Below are positions 1 to 14,300 of a stretch of 64,000 nt of DNA, one piece after another. The DNA comes from Luscinia megarhynchos (Eukaryota; Chordata; Aves; Passeriformes; Turdidae). Numbering within the stretch: position 1 is the first letter of the stretch; the number at the start of each line of letters is the position of its first letter. The notes under the pieces were generated by a model. It was not told where the DNA came from. It saw nothing but the letters and a program-made list of their open reading frames with translations, and did no database searches. The position numbers were made by a program, and so were the translations under genes. The stretch covers positions 21,340,002-21,404,001 of the forward strand of contig CM067570.1 in assembly GCA_034336665.1 (NCBI GenBank), written 5' to 3'.

Positions 1-2144
1 AACCCAACTGCATGTAAGCAGTTATGTTTCATATTACAGTTCCAGTAGAAAAACTGATTTACTGAAAATATTTTCTCATTCAGAAGAGATTCCTTTGTGG
101 CAAGTCACAGGCAGGCCTCCTCTAAAACAACAAGACATTTCTCAGAGTTATGTAAAATACTAAGAATTACTCTATTTCTGGCTGCTTAGTAATTATCAAA
201 ACAGAATGGTTTGTATCATCTTGGAGAACAAATATTCAGAAAAGATCAGCTACTAAACATGGAAAACCAAAAGTCTGTATATTTCTTATGCCTCTTCTGC
301 AAAATTTCAGCATATACTTCCTACCAGGAAAAAACAACTGGGCAATGAGGCTCACAGTTTGTTTCTTATACTGCTGTTTTTAAATAAAGCAGCACATGAA
401 TACAAGACAACATCACAAAAAAACCAAGTAATTTCCATTGTTAAAGGTAAATTGGTAAAATCACATTTACTGCAATAAATCCATCCAATTTTTCTGCTGA
501 AGTGTTTGATAAAATTCTGCTTCCATAAAAAGCAACTTATCTCAGTTTCCATTCCTACATCTGAAATGCTTAATGGCAATCCCACAGTAATTCTTCAGAT
601 TTTACATTTTTTACAACACTATACGACTGACTCAGCAGCTCAGACCCATTATAGGCATAGTTTCATTATAATTTCTTTCAATGACAATACCAGATTAATT
701 AGCAAGCACCTCTCCTTACCTCTCTCTAAAAACCTGCAATAATGGATAATATTCAAAAGCTCATGAGCCACATGCCTCCAAGAGCAGAGTATCCTTCTTT
801 AAGGATCTCTCTATTTGAGTTAGACAGAAGGAAACAAGCATGCTTTTAAAGACCCTAGTAACAAAGTATGACTTTATCTGTAAGTTCTAAGTCCAAAAGT
901 CCAATAAGCTACTAAGCTACTCTCCCCTTGCTAAAAAGACGACCCTGATTTAAGGGCAAATGAGACATTTTCATTGTCTCAGTTTCATCCATTTGATTTC
1001 AATCTTACTTTTTTGCCAATAACATCACTTTTACTGAGGTAAGAGTGCACTATGGCACAGGAAAAGAAACTAACTTTTCACTACAATGCACCCTCACGAG
1101 GCCATGCCCAGAGACTGCCACCATTAAATATGACTTCTCTCCTGGTTTTGTGCAGCTTTCTCATGCCAGAAGTAAAGCCCAGTGCTACTTTGTACTCCCT
1201 GTTAAAAACTAATCAAGCAGAAGCACTCTATTACAGACAGTTTCCCAGAGTTGGTGTTTCTAGCCTGAACCTCAGGGCTGCACAGTGATAGTTCTCCCCC
1301 AGGATCCTTGCTTAATCGTACATGAAGTCCCATCAAGCACTTAACAGCACATCTAACTGGAGATCCTCTGGTTTGAAATTATCATTTCTGGAGTATTTTA
1401 AACACTGCATCTTCCTGTTGGCTGTACACCAGATGCCTACTGTATCTGTAGACTATAAAATGTCTCAAAAGGAACTAAGTTAAATTAAAATTGACAATTT
1501 GTCTTTGAACTACCTGAAATTAAACAAGGCAGTTTTACTAGATTTTCCTGCCCTGAGGAAAAGAGCAAAAGGAACAAAGGCAGAAATTCCAACACACCTC
1601 AACCAAATGACCTGCCAAACACAGTGAAAGTTAACTATTTTGGGACATACTCACTCCTTAACTATTTCTGTAATTTACAGGGCTTTTTTCTATCTGTTTG
1701 TCAGTAAGAGTGAAAAAATTGTTATGCCATTATTTGCACAAGATAATGGCAAATATGGAGAAATTTTAGGGTACAGGAAAGAAGGTGCTACCATCAACAA
1801 CCTAAGCTAGGAGCAGAGACAAGAACTGAAAAAAACATATAAACTGCACTTACTGTGAAGTCAGAATAAACTATTATTTCAACTTGAATGGACCAACAAC
1901 AATCATCTAGACCAACTGCCTACCCAGTTGGGGTTGATCAACAGCTAAAGCACATTAGGGGCATTGACCAAACGCCTTTAACAGTGACAGACTTTGGTCA
2001 CTGAGCACCTCACCAGGAACCCTGTTTGAGCAGTGGTTGAGTACTTCAGCTGTTGTCATTCTTATGAGAAACTCAGAGAGCCAGATGATGGTGAATTTCA
2101 CTAGACATTTAAAAAAGAGCAGACTTCATGAGATTAGTACTTAC
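1..2144 (-). other. LNPK intron 12 (partial)
   Basis: Begins at the exon 12 donor and runs off the left edge. I looked on the minus strand for an acidic C-terminal coding end and found none. An old CR1 fragment lies at 1880-2045; otherwise unremarkable AT-rich DNA. Confidence 0.7.
1880..2045 (-). mobile_element. Old CR1 LINE 3' fragment
   Basis: The plus strand reads like the reverse complement of a diverged CR1 3' region: 'ctagaccaactgcctaccca', then text about 'gagcacctcaccaggaaccc'. It is strongly mutated and 5'-truncated, as is typical of old avian CR1 copies. Confidence 0.55.
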
Positions 2145-2315
2145 CTTTTGTCTGCTGAGTCTCCTGGGGCTCTCCCTCTCTAGGTTCTAGAGGCTCAGGT
2201 ACAGAACGCAACTCCATAGATTGCTTTTTTTCAAAACTGAAGTCTGGAAGTCGTGGAGCTTGAGGTCTAGTTTTTCTTGCAGGATTCAGGAAGAAGCAGT
2301 AGGCACACCTAAATG
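2145..2315 (-). CDS. LNPK: LNPK exon 12, second zinc-finger half and LNPARK motif
   Basis: This 171-nt exon encodes AFRCAYCFF with the second CxxC pair (Cys299, Cys302), then LNPARKTRPQAPRLPDFSF and a charged stretch rich in Glu, Pro and Gln. It ends at AAAG|gtaagt with one base of the next codon left over, so at least one more coding exon is required. The Glu/Pro-rich end differs from the mammalian sequence I know for that stretch. Confidence 0.95.
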
Positions 2316-5300
2316 CTACACCACAAAGCACACCCAGTAAGCAGCCTCACTAATGAACTTCACATTTCATCTTTGTTCCTACACTATATTCTGATGGTTC
2401 AAAATACTTCAGAGTTAACTAAGAGACTACCAGTACCAGAGAGTACCTCCACCAAATTTATAAGCTGTTCTATACAGGTCCTTTTTTAAACTCAGGAGAT
2501 ATTTTGTCTTTACAAACCTGCTTGCTTTCAGCACTGCTGAACTGAGTACTGCCCAACACTGAGAAAGATTTGACCACAGTGAATAAAATAATGCAATTCA
2601 GTAGCACCAGGTGCTGCCAATTAGTGTTGTTCTATTCTTTCCTCCAAGAGAATTAAGTTGGCAGATTATTTTTTTCCTCTCTCTTTAAGACACCACTTTC
2701 TTCACACTCTGAGTAAGGAGATGTTAGGAATTCCACAAGGTATGTCTCACTCTGCTTTTTGAGGAGCATTCTGCTCCAGTGATGCTTAATTAAGAAAAAG
2801 CAGTTTTGTTTTGTAGAGAAACTGGATATCATTTAATACTTAAATAACTCTTTCTGTCCTCCCCACTCTCACCAAGACAAGGGGGGAAGCAGCAGTTTCT
2901 GGTGCAGTTGAGTTGTGAACTCATAAGAACTAAGATAACAAAGACTACATATCTTCAGTTTCATAGGAAACATTTAGCTTACTCTTACAATGCCGTATAT
3001 TCACTCATAAAAACAAACAAAACAAAATTAAATAGGAGATTTATCTAGGAACCCCTGGTTTCTTAAGCATCAGGCTTACACTTGTGGTAGAAAGCAGGCA
3101 AAATACAACATCTGTGTCCAATAAAGAGCTGTGTCTGTCTTAAGTTATTGTCAGCCATAAATTCACATATAGGCCCCCAGGGCTTATTCCCACTCTTTTT
3201 CCAACACGTCCCCAAGATCTTCTTGCCAAAGGAAAATTTAGTTTAAGTTCTGGTAAAAGAGGCACACTTTAATGTCAGATAGTTTCTGAACATAAAACCC
3301 TTCTGAGAACCATTCATAGCCAGTAGCAATGCTCAGGGATGTATTGGAGGAAGCTTATTTCTACTGAATAGTTTTCTACACATAAAATCCATGACCTGAA
3401 GGTCGCAATAAAGTACTTCTCCAAGTCTTGAAGTAAATCTTAAGATACAGAGTAATATGTTACCAAAAAATGTTCCCACATGAAGTGGTACTTCACAGTG
3501 TCAGCTAAGTACTAAGCTGCAACCAAAATGAAGCATGATGCATGTTTGTTATGATACATAACCAAGTAATATGAGTCTAAAAAAGATTAGCTCTTACCTA
3601 TGTATTCAAACTCCTCCTTCAAAGCCATACCATTGTGAGAAAAACATTGCTGACATATAAGAGCATACCTAGAAAATATTAATACATGATTACATACCTT
3701 TAAGTAATAGCACACTGAAGGGAGATGTATTTTACCTTACATATTGACTAATATCCTAGATCTTTTCTTCCACACAATCACATTGTGATTTCCACAATAA
3801 AATTATTAACTTTGAAAACAAACTAAATCTGTAGATTAAGTAATACTTTTTGAAGTTGGTTTAACCACAGTGAAATACTCCCAGCTACACTTTAAACTAT
3901 GGTTCAGTATATTTTTAATATCATCAGTGTCAGAAAATAACATCCAAATTAAGCCTTTATTTCACTAGAATACAGTTAACATGAAAAGTAACCATAGTAA
4001 AAGTGTTAAGTTCTGATATGTTTGGACACTTCTGAAGTCAATCTGAAAGGCATTTATAACAAATATAAAACTGAAGTGCTGAGGCAAATTATTTCTTTTT
4101 TTTTAGTTCAAAATACAAGTTGTTCACTCAGTTGAGCACAGATCTTCCTTTGTATCACATAGTTAATACTACTCAGAACAGATTAGTTTTGACCAAATAT
4201 TACCAGCTTCCCTGCAAAGATAAGTGAAGCACTGAGAAAGAGCCATTTCTCAATTATGAAAATATTGGACAAGTTCATTTACAATTTACAATTACATTTA
4301 CAATTCTTTTAACCTAGACAAGGCTTAAACAAAAAGGTTAAGAAGCTTCCTTTCCCCTAAGTGTTCAGGTATTTCTTAAAGAACATGTTACCTGTTCTGA
4401 GGACCATCACCAACCAAATATTCAATAACTCTATCCACAACTCCTCTTTCTCGAGGAAGAACAGGTCTTGCCAAAGGAGGGCCTGGAGGATGAAGACCTA
4501 GAACATGAATTATATCAAAATTATTTTCCACTAAATAAACATATATTATATTTTATTGTGTATGCTAGTGTAACAAAATAATTGCATCTACTTAATCTAC
4601 ATGGGCATATTTCTTAGTCCACTAGGAAAGCTGTAAGATTCTTCAACCCACTATAGTTCAAAAGTCCTCTTATGCCCCCTTAGCTTACAATTTTGTTAAA
4701 TCACTCCATTTTTACACCTTGGACAGGTAATTAAATTTATAATTTCTAAAGAACTTAACATACCAATAGTATTCAATTATTAACAAATAAAGGCCTTTCA
4801 AGAAAGAACAACTTAAATCTTCTCTGCAAATTTATACTTGTACTTTACACAATAAATCTGCCAAAACCAATGACAACAGAAGAACTAGAGATCAGGGCAA
4901 CCTGGTCTACTGGAAGGTGTCTTGTCCATGGCATGGGGGTCTCAAAGAGATTATCTTTAAGACCCCTTAAAATCCAAACCATTCTATGATTTTATGAAGG
5001 TGTCACCACAGAAACACCCCCTGGTTTCTGTGTAATTACAATATCACACGAGCATGCCCTCAGTGTTCATTGATACTACACATTAAACCTGTCCAGCTGT
5101 TTGTCATTTTGGTTATCCCATATTTAATGACAAGTTGGATACTTTCAGATTTATGCTTAGTCAAAGAAGCCAGACAAAATTGTGACACCTTACAAATAAG
5201 ACTTAGTTTAAACTTTTGACAAAATTACTTTTAAAAATGCCAAAGTCCTATGCAAGCCCAAGATAGCTAAGAAGGCTTAAAAAAAAATAAGCAGTGAATA

Positions 5301-8300
5301 TTAGCAGGCTTCATACTGAGATGAGCATATGGCAATCTAAAGCCCTGTCTGAACTAAGTATATGTAATTCATGGAAATGAAATACTGAAGGTGCAAAAAG
5401 AGACCAGTGTTTTCTCTGAGAAGAGCTCTAGCTTGTAACTATTCTCACTCCATCCAGTAAAAACAAATATAGAAACAGCATGGCTTAAAAGAAAGGACTT
5501 TAGTGACTACAGAAGTCAAGCAACAATTCTCGTTTCAATTTGCTCTGTTTTCAGTGTTTTTCTTGAGGTATGTTTCACAGAATCCCCCATAATGACCAAA
5601 AATAAAAGTAAAACAAATGAAATGCACTGTCTAAAAATGCAAAATAGGATTTTCTAAAAATCCAAACAAAGGACAATTAAGAGAGTATAGTTTGTTAGTA
5701 TGTTGAACTAATTCAGAAGGACATTTAAGTGACAGATATTGTGTTAAAAACAGTTGACTTCAAGCTATTCAGGATTGTTCAGATTTAGTTTTCTTACAGC
5801 AGCTTAGCCAGGGACAGCATCAGGACATGCAGTCATAGCTTCCAGCACTTTGATAAACATGTACCTCCTAAGCAGAGTATTCACAGAATATGCTGAGTTA
5901 GAAGAGACCCATCTCACTCATTGAGTCCAACTCCTGGCCCTGCACAGGACATCCCAAAACCAAGTGCACATGCCATGTACCTGAGAGTGCTGTCCAAATG
6001 CTTCTTGAGCTCTGTCAGGCTGGGTGCTGTGACCACTTCCCTGGGGAGCCCATGCCAGTGCCCTGGGCAGAAAAACCTTTTCCTGATACCCAGTCTAAAC
6101 CTCCCTGACTCAGCTTTGTGCCATTTCTTTGGGCCCTGTCCCTGGTCACCAGACTGAAGAGATCAGCCTGCCCCTCTGCTTCCCCTCATGAGGATGCTGA
6201 AGACCACAGTAAAGTCTCCCCCAGTCTCCTCCTCTTCAGCTGAACAAATCAAGTATCTCAGCCACTCCTTGTAAATCTTCACCTCCAGACCAGGAAGCAA
6301 AGACAACACAGCAAGACTTACTATTCAATAATCTGATCCACGATGGGCTTCATGTTTAAATATAGCACCCAAAGTAACTGTCAGCAAACTGCCATTTCAA
6401 ACCTCCTAACTTTTAATCATCACAGACAGAAGCAAAAAAGGAAAAAGTAACTAAGGGCAAAATGTACTACAATGTGGTCAACCTCACACTCAATGCCACA
6501 CACAGCTAACTTCCATCCTCCATGGCAAACATTAAACATTGTAGGAATCAAATCTTTTCAGCAGTGTCCTCTTGTAGCGCCACACTAGAACATTAAGGCT
6601 GCACTCTCTCTAACAGCACATCCTTCAAGACACATCTTGTCAATATTGGATATTTGACCTAAATGGACTGTCCTAATCTTTATGAGCACAAGAAAACTCA
6701 TTCAGAAAATACTGCCATTACAGCCCATCAGTTAAGTACAAAAAAGTTCCATACTCAACATAAATGTTTTTAAAATAGGCCTTAATTTTCACAAACAGAA
6801 ATTAATCCAGGAGATAACAGTCAGTGAATGTATTTCCAAGTTATCCCTGTATTCTCAAGTAGGAACCTAGACCAAGAAAACCATCACAGCAGCAACAGAA
6901 CAAATTCAGAGCAAATAAACTGTATTCTGCCAATATTCTGTCCAAAGCAGAGGTCAAGCAAAATTCATTTCCCAGAGCTTTACAAAAACCTGAAAAACCC
7001 AATACTTCCATCAAAAAAAGCCATTGATACAATCTGCAATAAAATTAAAGCTCGAGAATAACTTTGTGAATACCTGTTTTGCACACAAATGTGTACTTAG
7101 GCCTTTATTCAGAAGACCAAGCTATCATAGGACTTGCAAATCACCAACATACAAAGTTTCTAAAAGTCAATAAACAAAGTGAAAATTGAATAAAAGTTAC
7201 CTAGAATGAAACATCACAGCACATTCCAACAACAGCTTCAATTATCTGCCTACTAATAGCTCAAACCAACCACCTTGGTTCTCATGCTGTTATGGACACC
7301 AGTAATTAATATAAACATCAAAAGCAATCATTGTAGAAAGACTGGTCATTTTTGCAAAGCCTGGCAAACTCTCAACTACCTGCTGGTTATTAATTTTCAA
7401 ACATATGGGAGCTCTGTGGTAATACACGTTAAATTGATTCTCCCCTACAAAATATAGTATAATGAAAATGAATTATTAATCTCCTGTAAAATAAGAGATA
7501 ATTAAGGCTATTCATATTTGTTGCAGGCCATGGAGAAACTTAGATGCCATATTCTTAGAGACACTGAATTTATGTACTTTTCACTACAGCTACATGACTT
7601 AGATCTTTATATGCCCCGAAGGTTTGGGGAAATTCAAGAAATAAGAGGCTTCCATATTAACAGACAATTGCAGTGTCTCCCATTGCTTTCTATGGCAAAG
7701 TAACATTTGGTCAAAATAGCAGTTATTAAGTGGGGGGAAAAGTGCCTGTCAGGCATTTTCACAAAAACTACATTAACAATTTTAAAATTTTAAAGCTTGG
7801 CAACTGTCCTTTCAAACAAGTCAGTTACTTTATTTTCCTTCTTCATCTAAAACACCTATGTAGTAAAGGCTGAATTTCATCCAGCTTATTCAATATGCCT
7901 GAATCTTCCCCTAAGAATAAAGCCATTATACAGCTAATGCTTTATTTTACAGTCAGCTTCCTTAAAAAGGAGCATGCAAGTTTAAACTCATTATGGAATT
8001 TTTGGTAATCAGATATCAGGTAATGTGTTTTGCAACCAAATGACCAATTTCCTGGTGCAAGGAGCTAATTTCTGGTACTTCAAGATAATCAAGACTTACT
8101 AATAACTTGCCTTTACAGTTCACTTCAGGGATAAAAACAAATGCAGCCGTTTCATAACGCAGGTAAAGAATCACTAACAACAAATAAGATTTAATGGACT
8201 CTACAGAGAATGGAGATCACAGCTTTCCATGTCAAGTTTATTCCACTGCATTAAACAGCAGGAAAAGGGCTTTTAACACTCAGCTTCTCAAGATGTTAGA

Positions 8301-11300
8301 GAGCAGGTATCAATATATGTCTACAGCTCTAATTTTTGACTGTATCATGGAAGTTAGTAAGGAAGGGCACAGAGTTGGTAAGACTTAAGTAGCTTCAGGT
8401 AAAAATCTGGAGCACAGGGCAGAGAAAAATACTCTTGATCCCTGTACACAGAGCAAAGAACTACCCTACATTACACTGATGCTCATGAGATTCTTGGCAA
8501 GTCGTGCCCCTTCTATTTTCAAGACAGCATTTAATCTCCTTTCTTGCCTTGTGATCCAACTAGTCAAACGTCCCACAAAGAATGAAAGGCCTGGCACAAA
8601 CCCACTCACAGCTTTTCCATCTATGAGGAAAATGACAATGGTGCTTCCCACACAAAGCTCTGAAATTCTGCAATCCTACCAATGCAATTGAGTTAATATT
8701 CTATTTATTGAAAGTCCATTCCATCTAAACACCAAGTAAGAAATCAAGGGAAAAACACTTTCAGGATATGAAACCAAATTTCAAGGACTACTCATTCCTA
8801 CCAGATTTTTACTTGCTGCTAAATTTTGGACTCCCACACCAAAATAATAGTGCCATTTTAATATTCAGCTACAACACAGACAACTTTTCTGTTGTATTTG
8901 GTATTTCACACTTTAATCTATGAGTACAGGCTGCATGACTACACCTTCTAGAGTAAAAATTTAAATAAATGTCAAGATGCATGTTAAAAAAAATATGTGC
9001 AGGGTTTAGTGAGAAGCATCAATGTATTCTGAAAGTGTTCTTCTCTGTACCTGATTTATACAAGCATAGAGCTCTTTTAAACTAAGAACATAAAAAGGTA
9101 TGCTATATTGTTGACTACAGAATACTGCAAAGTTTTATTGCCATTTAAACAAAGAAGCCATAACAGTTAAATGAGCTCAGGCAATAGGTTTCAGCATCAA
9201 AAGGTGCCAGCTGTAAAGAGTTATGGCTAATTGAATATGGAACTCCTGCTTAATCAGATAACTGCTCTGCTATTTCCAAATGAAATGCCATTTCCATACT
9301 GTCTGAAAATGGCCTACTTTATTGGTAACCAGAGAAAACAGTATAAACTGTAAATAACATTAAGTGCTGTGTTTACCCATTCCAGGCACTGAAGTAGCAG
9401 GGGATCCGGGGCGTCGTGGTAAAACGTTCGATTGCAAGGATGGCACCGCCGCTCTTTCCGGGAGCCCGCCCAGAGCCGGAGCCTCTCTCTGCAGATCAGG
9501 AGATGCTGGAACTGGGGACTTTGGAGAGCCTGGCCTAGGAGTTGCAGGTGAGGGCATAGAAGCATTTCTTTGAGCTGCAGTCCTCTGACGAATTTCTGAC
9601 AAGAACATGTACATACTGAATTTAATATCTAGCATTATAAGCAAGATATTAGTAAAAGTACACTAATATTGTTATATCAATTAGCAAATTACAGAATCAA
9701 ACAAAACCAGGAAGGTCTAAAACTAAGTATCATCAGCTGAGCATGTCACAGAAGTAAATACCATGCAGAAGTAAATACCACATAGAATACTGTGTTTTAA
9801 TAGCAATTATCATAACTGTTAAACGCTCTGGGCAAAATTCTTCTACGAACCAAATTACAGCACAGAATCAAAGTATTTGTTAAGGCAGAACACTGGACAG
9901 ATGAACAGCTAGAGTCAAACCACAATGCACAGAACTGACCACTTTTTACTCCATGGCTTAAAAATGCTTCTAAGCATCCAGTTTTCCTAACAACTATTCA
10001 TTCAGTGTCTAATAAGCCCAGGCTAAGTGTCCAGAGTTATTTAAAAAATCATATTGGATAAATGAAGCCATTCTAAAACCAGAAGAAAAGGTAATGCTTC
10101 ATGCAGGTGATATAGTTTCACTCGTTTCAGTAATCCTTCCATCAAACCATGTGCATGGATTCTCACAAACTAGGAAGGGGCTCTGCCAGAACACCTTCCA
10201 ACTTTTACCTCTTCTCACACCACTATCAGTTACTATTTAATCACTACCATGAAGAACTTTAATATATTTTTCCCCAGTTGTTCTTCTGAAGCCAAATATC
10301 ACCAGTAATATGCCACGGTTTAAATGTTGTAACAGCCAGGCAAGCCTGATGTTCACACACTATTGCAACAAATCAAACAGAAATGCAACCATTGCTTTGG
10401 CCCTGCAGATATTTACATGGTTAACAAGTAGCAGGTTAGTCTCCAAAAGGGAGACACCCCAATAACGCCCATACCTAAAGCTGCAATACCCTACAGAGTT
10501 AAGTGTATAGCACCCACGTCACTTTGAACAAGCTTGCATGTCCTTCTTCACAACAAATGGAATTTAACACTACACTTGGACTTTAAAATCATTTCCACCA
10601 GTCTCAAGATTAGAGAGATTTTATCTGCTGACTTTGTGTCAGGCTGGAAGAGTTTAAATGCTTAGCAGGCAGTTTACAGCTCCACTGGCAAGCAGCCACT
10701 GGCAAATTGGTGTGCTGAGTCTGAAGGAATGATCCCTGTCCCCAAAAGTACAGTTCCACCATGCTAGGCTCCTGCTTTGGTGGAGGAGGTGAGCATGCTA
10801 CGTCAGCTGGCACTAGCTAAGAAAGAGCTGCTATCACTGAAGTACTAGGTCAAACAACAGTCCTGTGGGAAAACTGCCAATCTAGTGCCATGAAAATTGC
10901 AACATACCTAGGTTATGGTCTTGCCTACTTATCTGTATCTATAAATAGGATTAATACACAACAGAAGAATTAAGAATTCTTTGGTATCACCACTTGAAAA
11001 AGTACCAGCTAAAAATCTACATTCTTACTAAAAATCCACCTAGTTCAGTTTCCTACAAAGCAATTACTTTTCCCCTGCCACACCATGTGCATGGCTGCAT
11101 TACTTCACACAACTGCACTGTCCAAATTACATCACCCAATGAGTCTGAAGGTTCTGTATTTTAACAAGCATGTTTGTCCTCTCACTATTTAAGCTGTTCA
11201 GAATCTGGAAACCAGGATTAATTGGTGAGGTAGTTGCAGAAATTCCATCAGCTTTTCCTCAGTAACTTGTTTCTGGTTTGAAAACTGCTCCTGTGCTGCG

Positions 11301-14300
11301 AGTTTTATCTGAAGTAAAAATTCATTTATGATGAACCTTCCCATTAACATGTCTTCAAGATCTTTTTGTGAGAGACATTAGCAGTAACCTTTCAAGTTTT
11401 ACTACACTAGGACAACTGCATTCTCTATATGTCATCTGACCAACAGGCATGGCCCCATCTCCAAATACAAAACAGCAATTAAAACCCATTATTCATTTAA
11501 CCATTATAGCCAAGTTTGTGTTATAGTCTCCTCAAAAATGAAGCTAAAAGGTATGTAATTCCTCAAGTCTTCCACATAGGTACAAAAAAATGAGTGATAA
11601 ACATAAAGCCTAGTTCCACTTATTTCAAGGTCATTTTAAACATTTGTAAAGATATCTTAATCCATTCTTTTTTCATAACAAAACCCTCTTTATTGTTGTT
11701 TTACATAGAAAAATGTTGAAGACCATGACTGTAATTTCTACAAATGGATGTTACTTTTATATTTTGAAGGCTGTCTTTCTAGATCATGTGGTTTAAGCAT
11801 ACTAATTGTAATTGCTTAAGAGCACTGAGTCTGTTTCAATAGGTCATGGCTATATTCACATTTATTCTGAGCCCACAAAACACTATTTCAAAGCAATTTC
11901 CATGCCACCTGCAAGAGCTTTGCCCCTTTTGCCCATTCCTTCTGAAGGGTCATTTTTGGCAAGTATTCTTTAAATGACTTAATTAAAAAGATACTGCTAC
12001 TTTAATGACTCTTTCCCCATATTTCTGTTCCCATAAAGATGCTGGACCAGTATTTTACAGCCAATGTTAGAGAGATGTGCTTCAGTGGTTTTAGCTCATT
12101 ACAGAGTTAAGAATGCAAGACTCATTGCTAGTTTCCACAAAATATTACGTTATTCACACTGCCTTTTTTTCCCCCTTCACTTGGAAGTTCACTTGGCTTT
12201 CACTCTACTTTTGTGATTCATACTTGAGAACTACCTCAACTCTGCTGCTCCCCAAGTAATAGAAGTCATCAGAATCTGCATTATGAGAAAGTGAGAAATG
12301 CTCTCCTTGGCACAACCAACAGCCCAGCCATTCCAGAATTTCCTTTCATAGAGTGGTTTAGATGTTATTCAGTGACAACACACAAAGTTGGATTTCTGAT
12401 ACTTACATTCCTGATACCATCCCCAGGATCCACACTGTCTCAGACATTGAGGGTACAGCCCTGTCTCATTATTTTAGTATCACACAAGGACCCTTTACCC
12501 ATGAACTGCCATAATTCCCTCTAAATTTCCTCTGCACTTCCACAGTAACAGCCCTAATATTCACTTGAAGTAACTGAATATGATCTATATACTTCTCAAA
12601 TTGCTTAAAGATGCAATGTATTCAAAATGAGCCTCTTGCAACGTTCCAGATTTCCATAATTGCATAACTTAGCTAAGAAACACATCCACTGATCGCAGCA
12701 CTAACACAATTTACAGCTACTGCTGATGTAGCTTTAATGAAGTTTTGCAATTTTCCAAGTATTTTCTTCAGTAACAATATTTGTGCATCCAAAGTCAACA
12801 GCATGAAGACAGATAAATAGCTTAAAAATAGAACTTTCATTCTCCAAACACATTACGGTTCAAACTCTGCAGTTACCAGCATTGGACACCTCAGATACAA
12901 GCAGACATATCATTTAAGAGGTATCTACTCAACTGATGATTCAGTATGAGCTCTTAAAGACTATTTACACTACTGCAGTGGTGAGGCAGTGACATGTTTC
13001 ATGTTTACAAGCAGAACTATTTTACTTTTCCCTCACTTCAAAACACCTTGATTTTTGTAGAGAATTTTTTTTTTCATAGAGCTACAGTGCACTGCAGGTC
13101 AATAAACAGTTTACATAACTTGTTGGCTGCAGTACCAAAGACCAACAAAGCATCTTCTTCCTTCCTCCCCATGCCCATGTCCATCCACAGCCTGCAACCA
13201 TCTTTTATTGCATTACTTTTAATTCAGGTCAGAGTGATTTCGTTTAGAATACACCCCTGCAAACACTCATATTAGCAAAATGAAAGGAGCAGGTACCAAC
13301 AGCAGGATACTGTTGACAAATATTTCCCTGCAAATATATACTTGCCCTATTTTTCTCTATGGCTAAAGTACTAAATAAGTATATATATACACACAAACAC
13401 ATACAAACTAACTAACCTTTCATCAGCTGTCTCATTCACAACACTATCCAACTTGATTGTGTATCAGTTATCGTTTATCAAAAAGACTCAATTACAGAGC
13501 TCAAGGAAATGAGTTCTGCAACTTGGCTAGCTTGTGTCCAAAGTGAGCACAGACAAAAATCAAGAAAGCTTTATTGTTAACTTGCTAACAAGTATTGTAT
13601 TATTCCAAACCACTCTAATTCTACCTCATACTACATGCACCAAATTATACCACAACCACATAAAGTTGTAATTTAGTTACAGTAAGTTATATACTGCACA
13701 GAACAGAAGCTAATACACATTTTGGGCAGATATTTAGTGTGAACAGCAATAAGCCAGTAGGTTTTTTGATAGCTAAAAACTGAAATAATTACTGCATATA
13801 ACAAGTTATTTGGAAATTAAGTCTCCACAATTTGACAAGCCAAAGCCAAACATAGCACGTCCCTCTTGAACTATAACACACCTCCAAAATAAAATAGTCT
13901 GTCTAACCACTTACACAGGGGCAAAAAGCTGCACTAATTCCAAATTCAATAGAGAACAGATCAGAAAAAGGAAAATAAAATTGTGCTGTATATGAACAAA
14001 GTTACATTGACTCAGAATCATTAAGGCTGAAAAAGATCCTTAAGATCATAAAATCTAACTATAAGCCATGATAATTTACAAAATTTATTTTCCAAAATCT
14101 TTTCCACAGCTTAACTGCACTTTTATTCAAGATCAAGCAAGAATATTTATGCACTCCAAAAAAGTTGAATCTGTTTGAAAGAGAATTGTACATTTTCTCA
14201 GTTGTGTCCCCACTTAGAGGTACTGGTTAATGCCCATGATAGTCTCAGCATCCTTTGCAAATGAAACTGTACTAAAAGATCCCTTCCACCAAGCCCATGA

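Larger units (their letters stand above)
4498..9376 (-). other. LNPK intron 9
   Basis: About 4.9 kb. It holds two CR1 pieces in opposite orientations (4893-4997 and 5880-6292). The rest is plain AT-rich DNA with only short chance reading frames. Confidence 0.85.

Noticed and set aside
1..2144. Search for the LNPK terminal coding exon and stop
   Set aside because: No acidic minus-strand frame with a phase-1-compatible acceptor was found, so the exon is judged to lie outside the window.
5921..6157. 78-codon frame in LNPK intron 9
   Set aside because: It is an antisense read of a dead CR1 copy.
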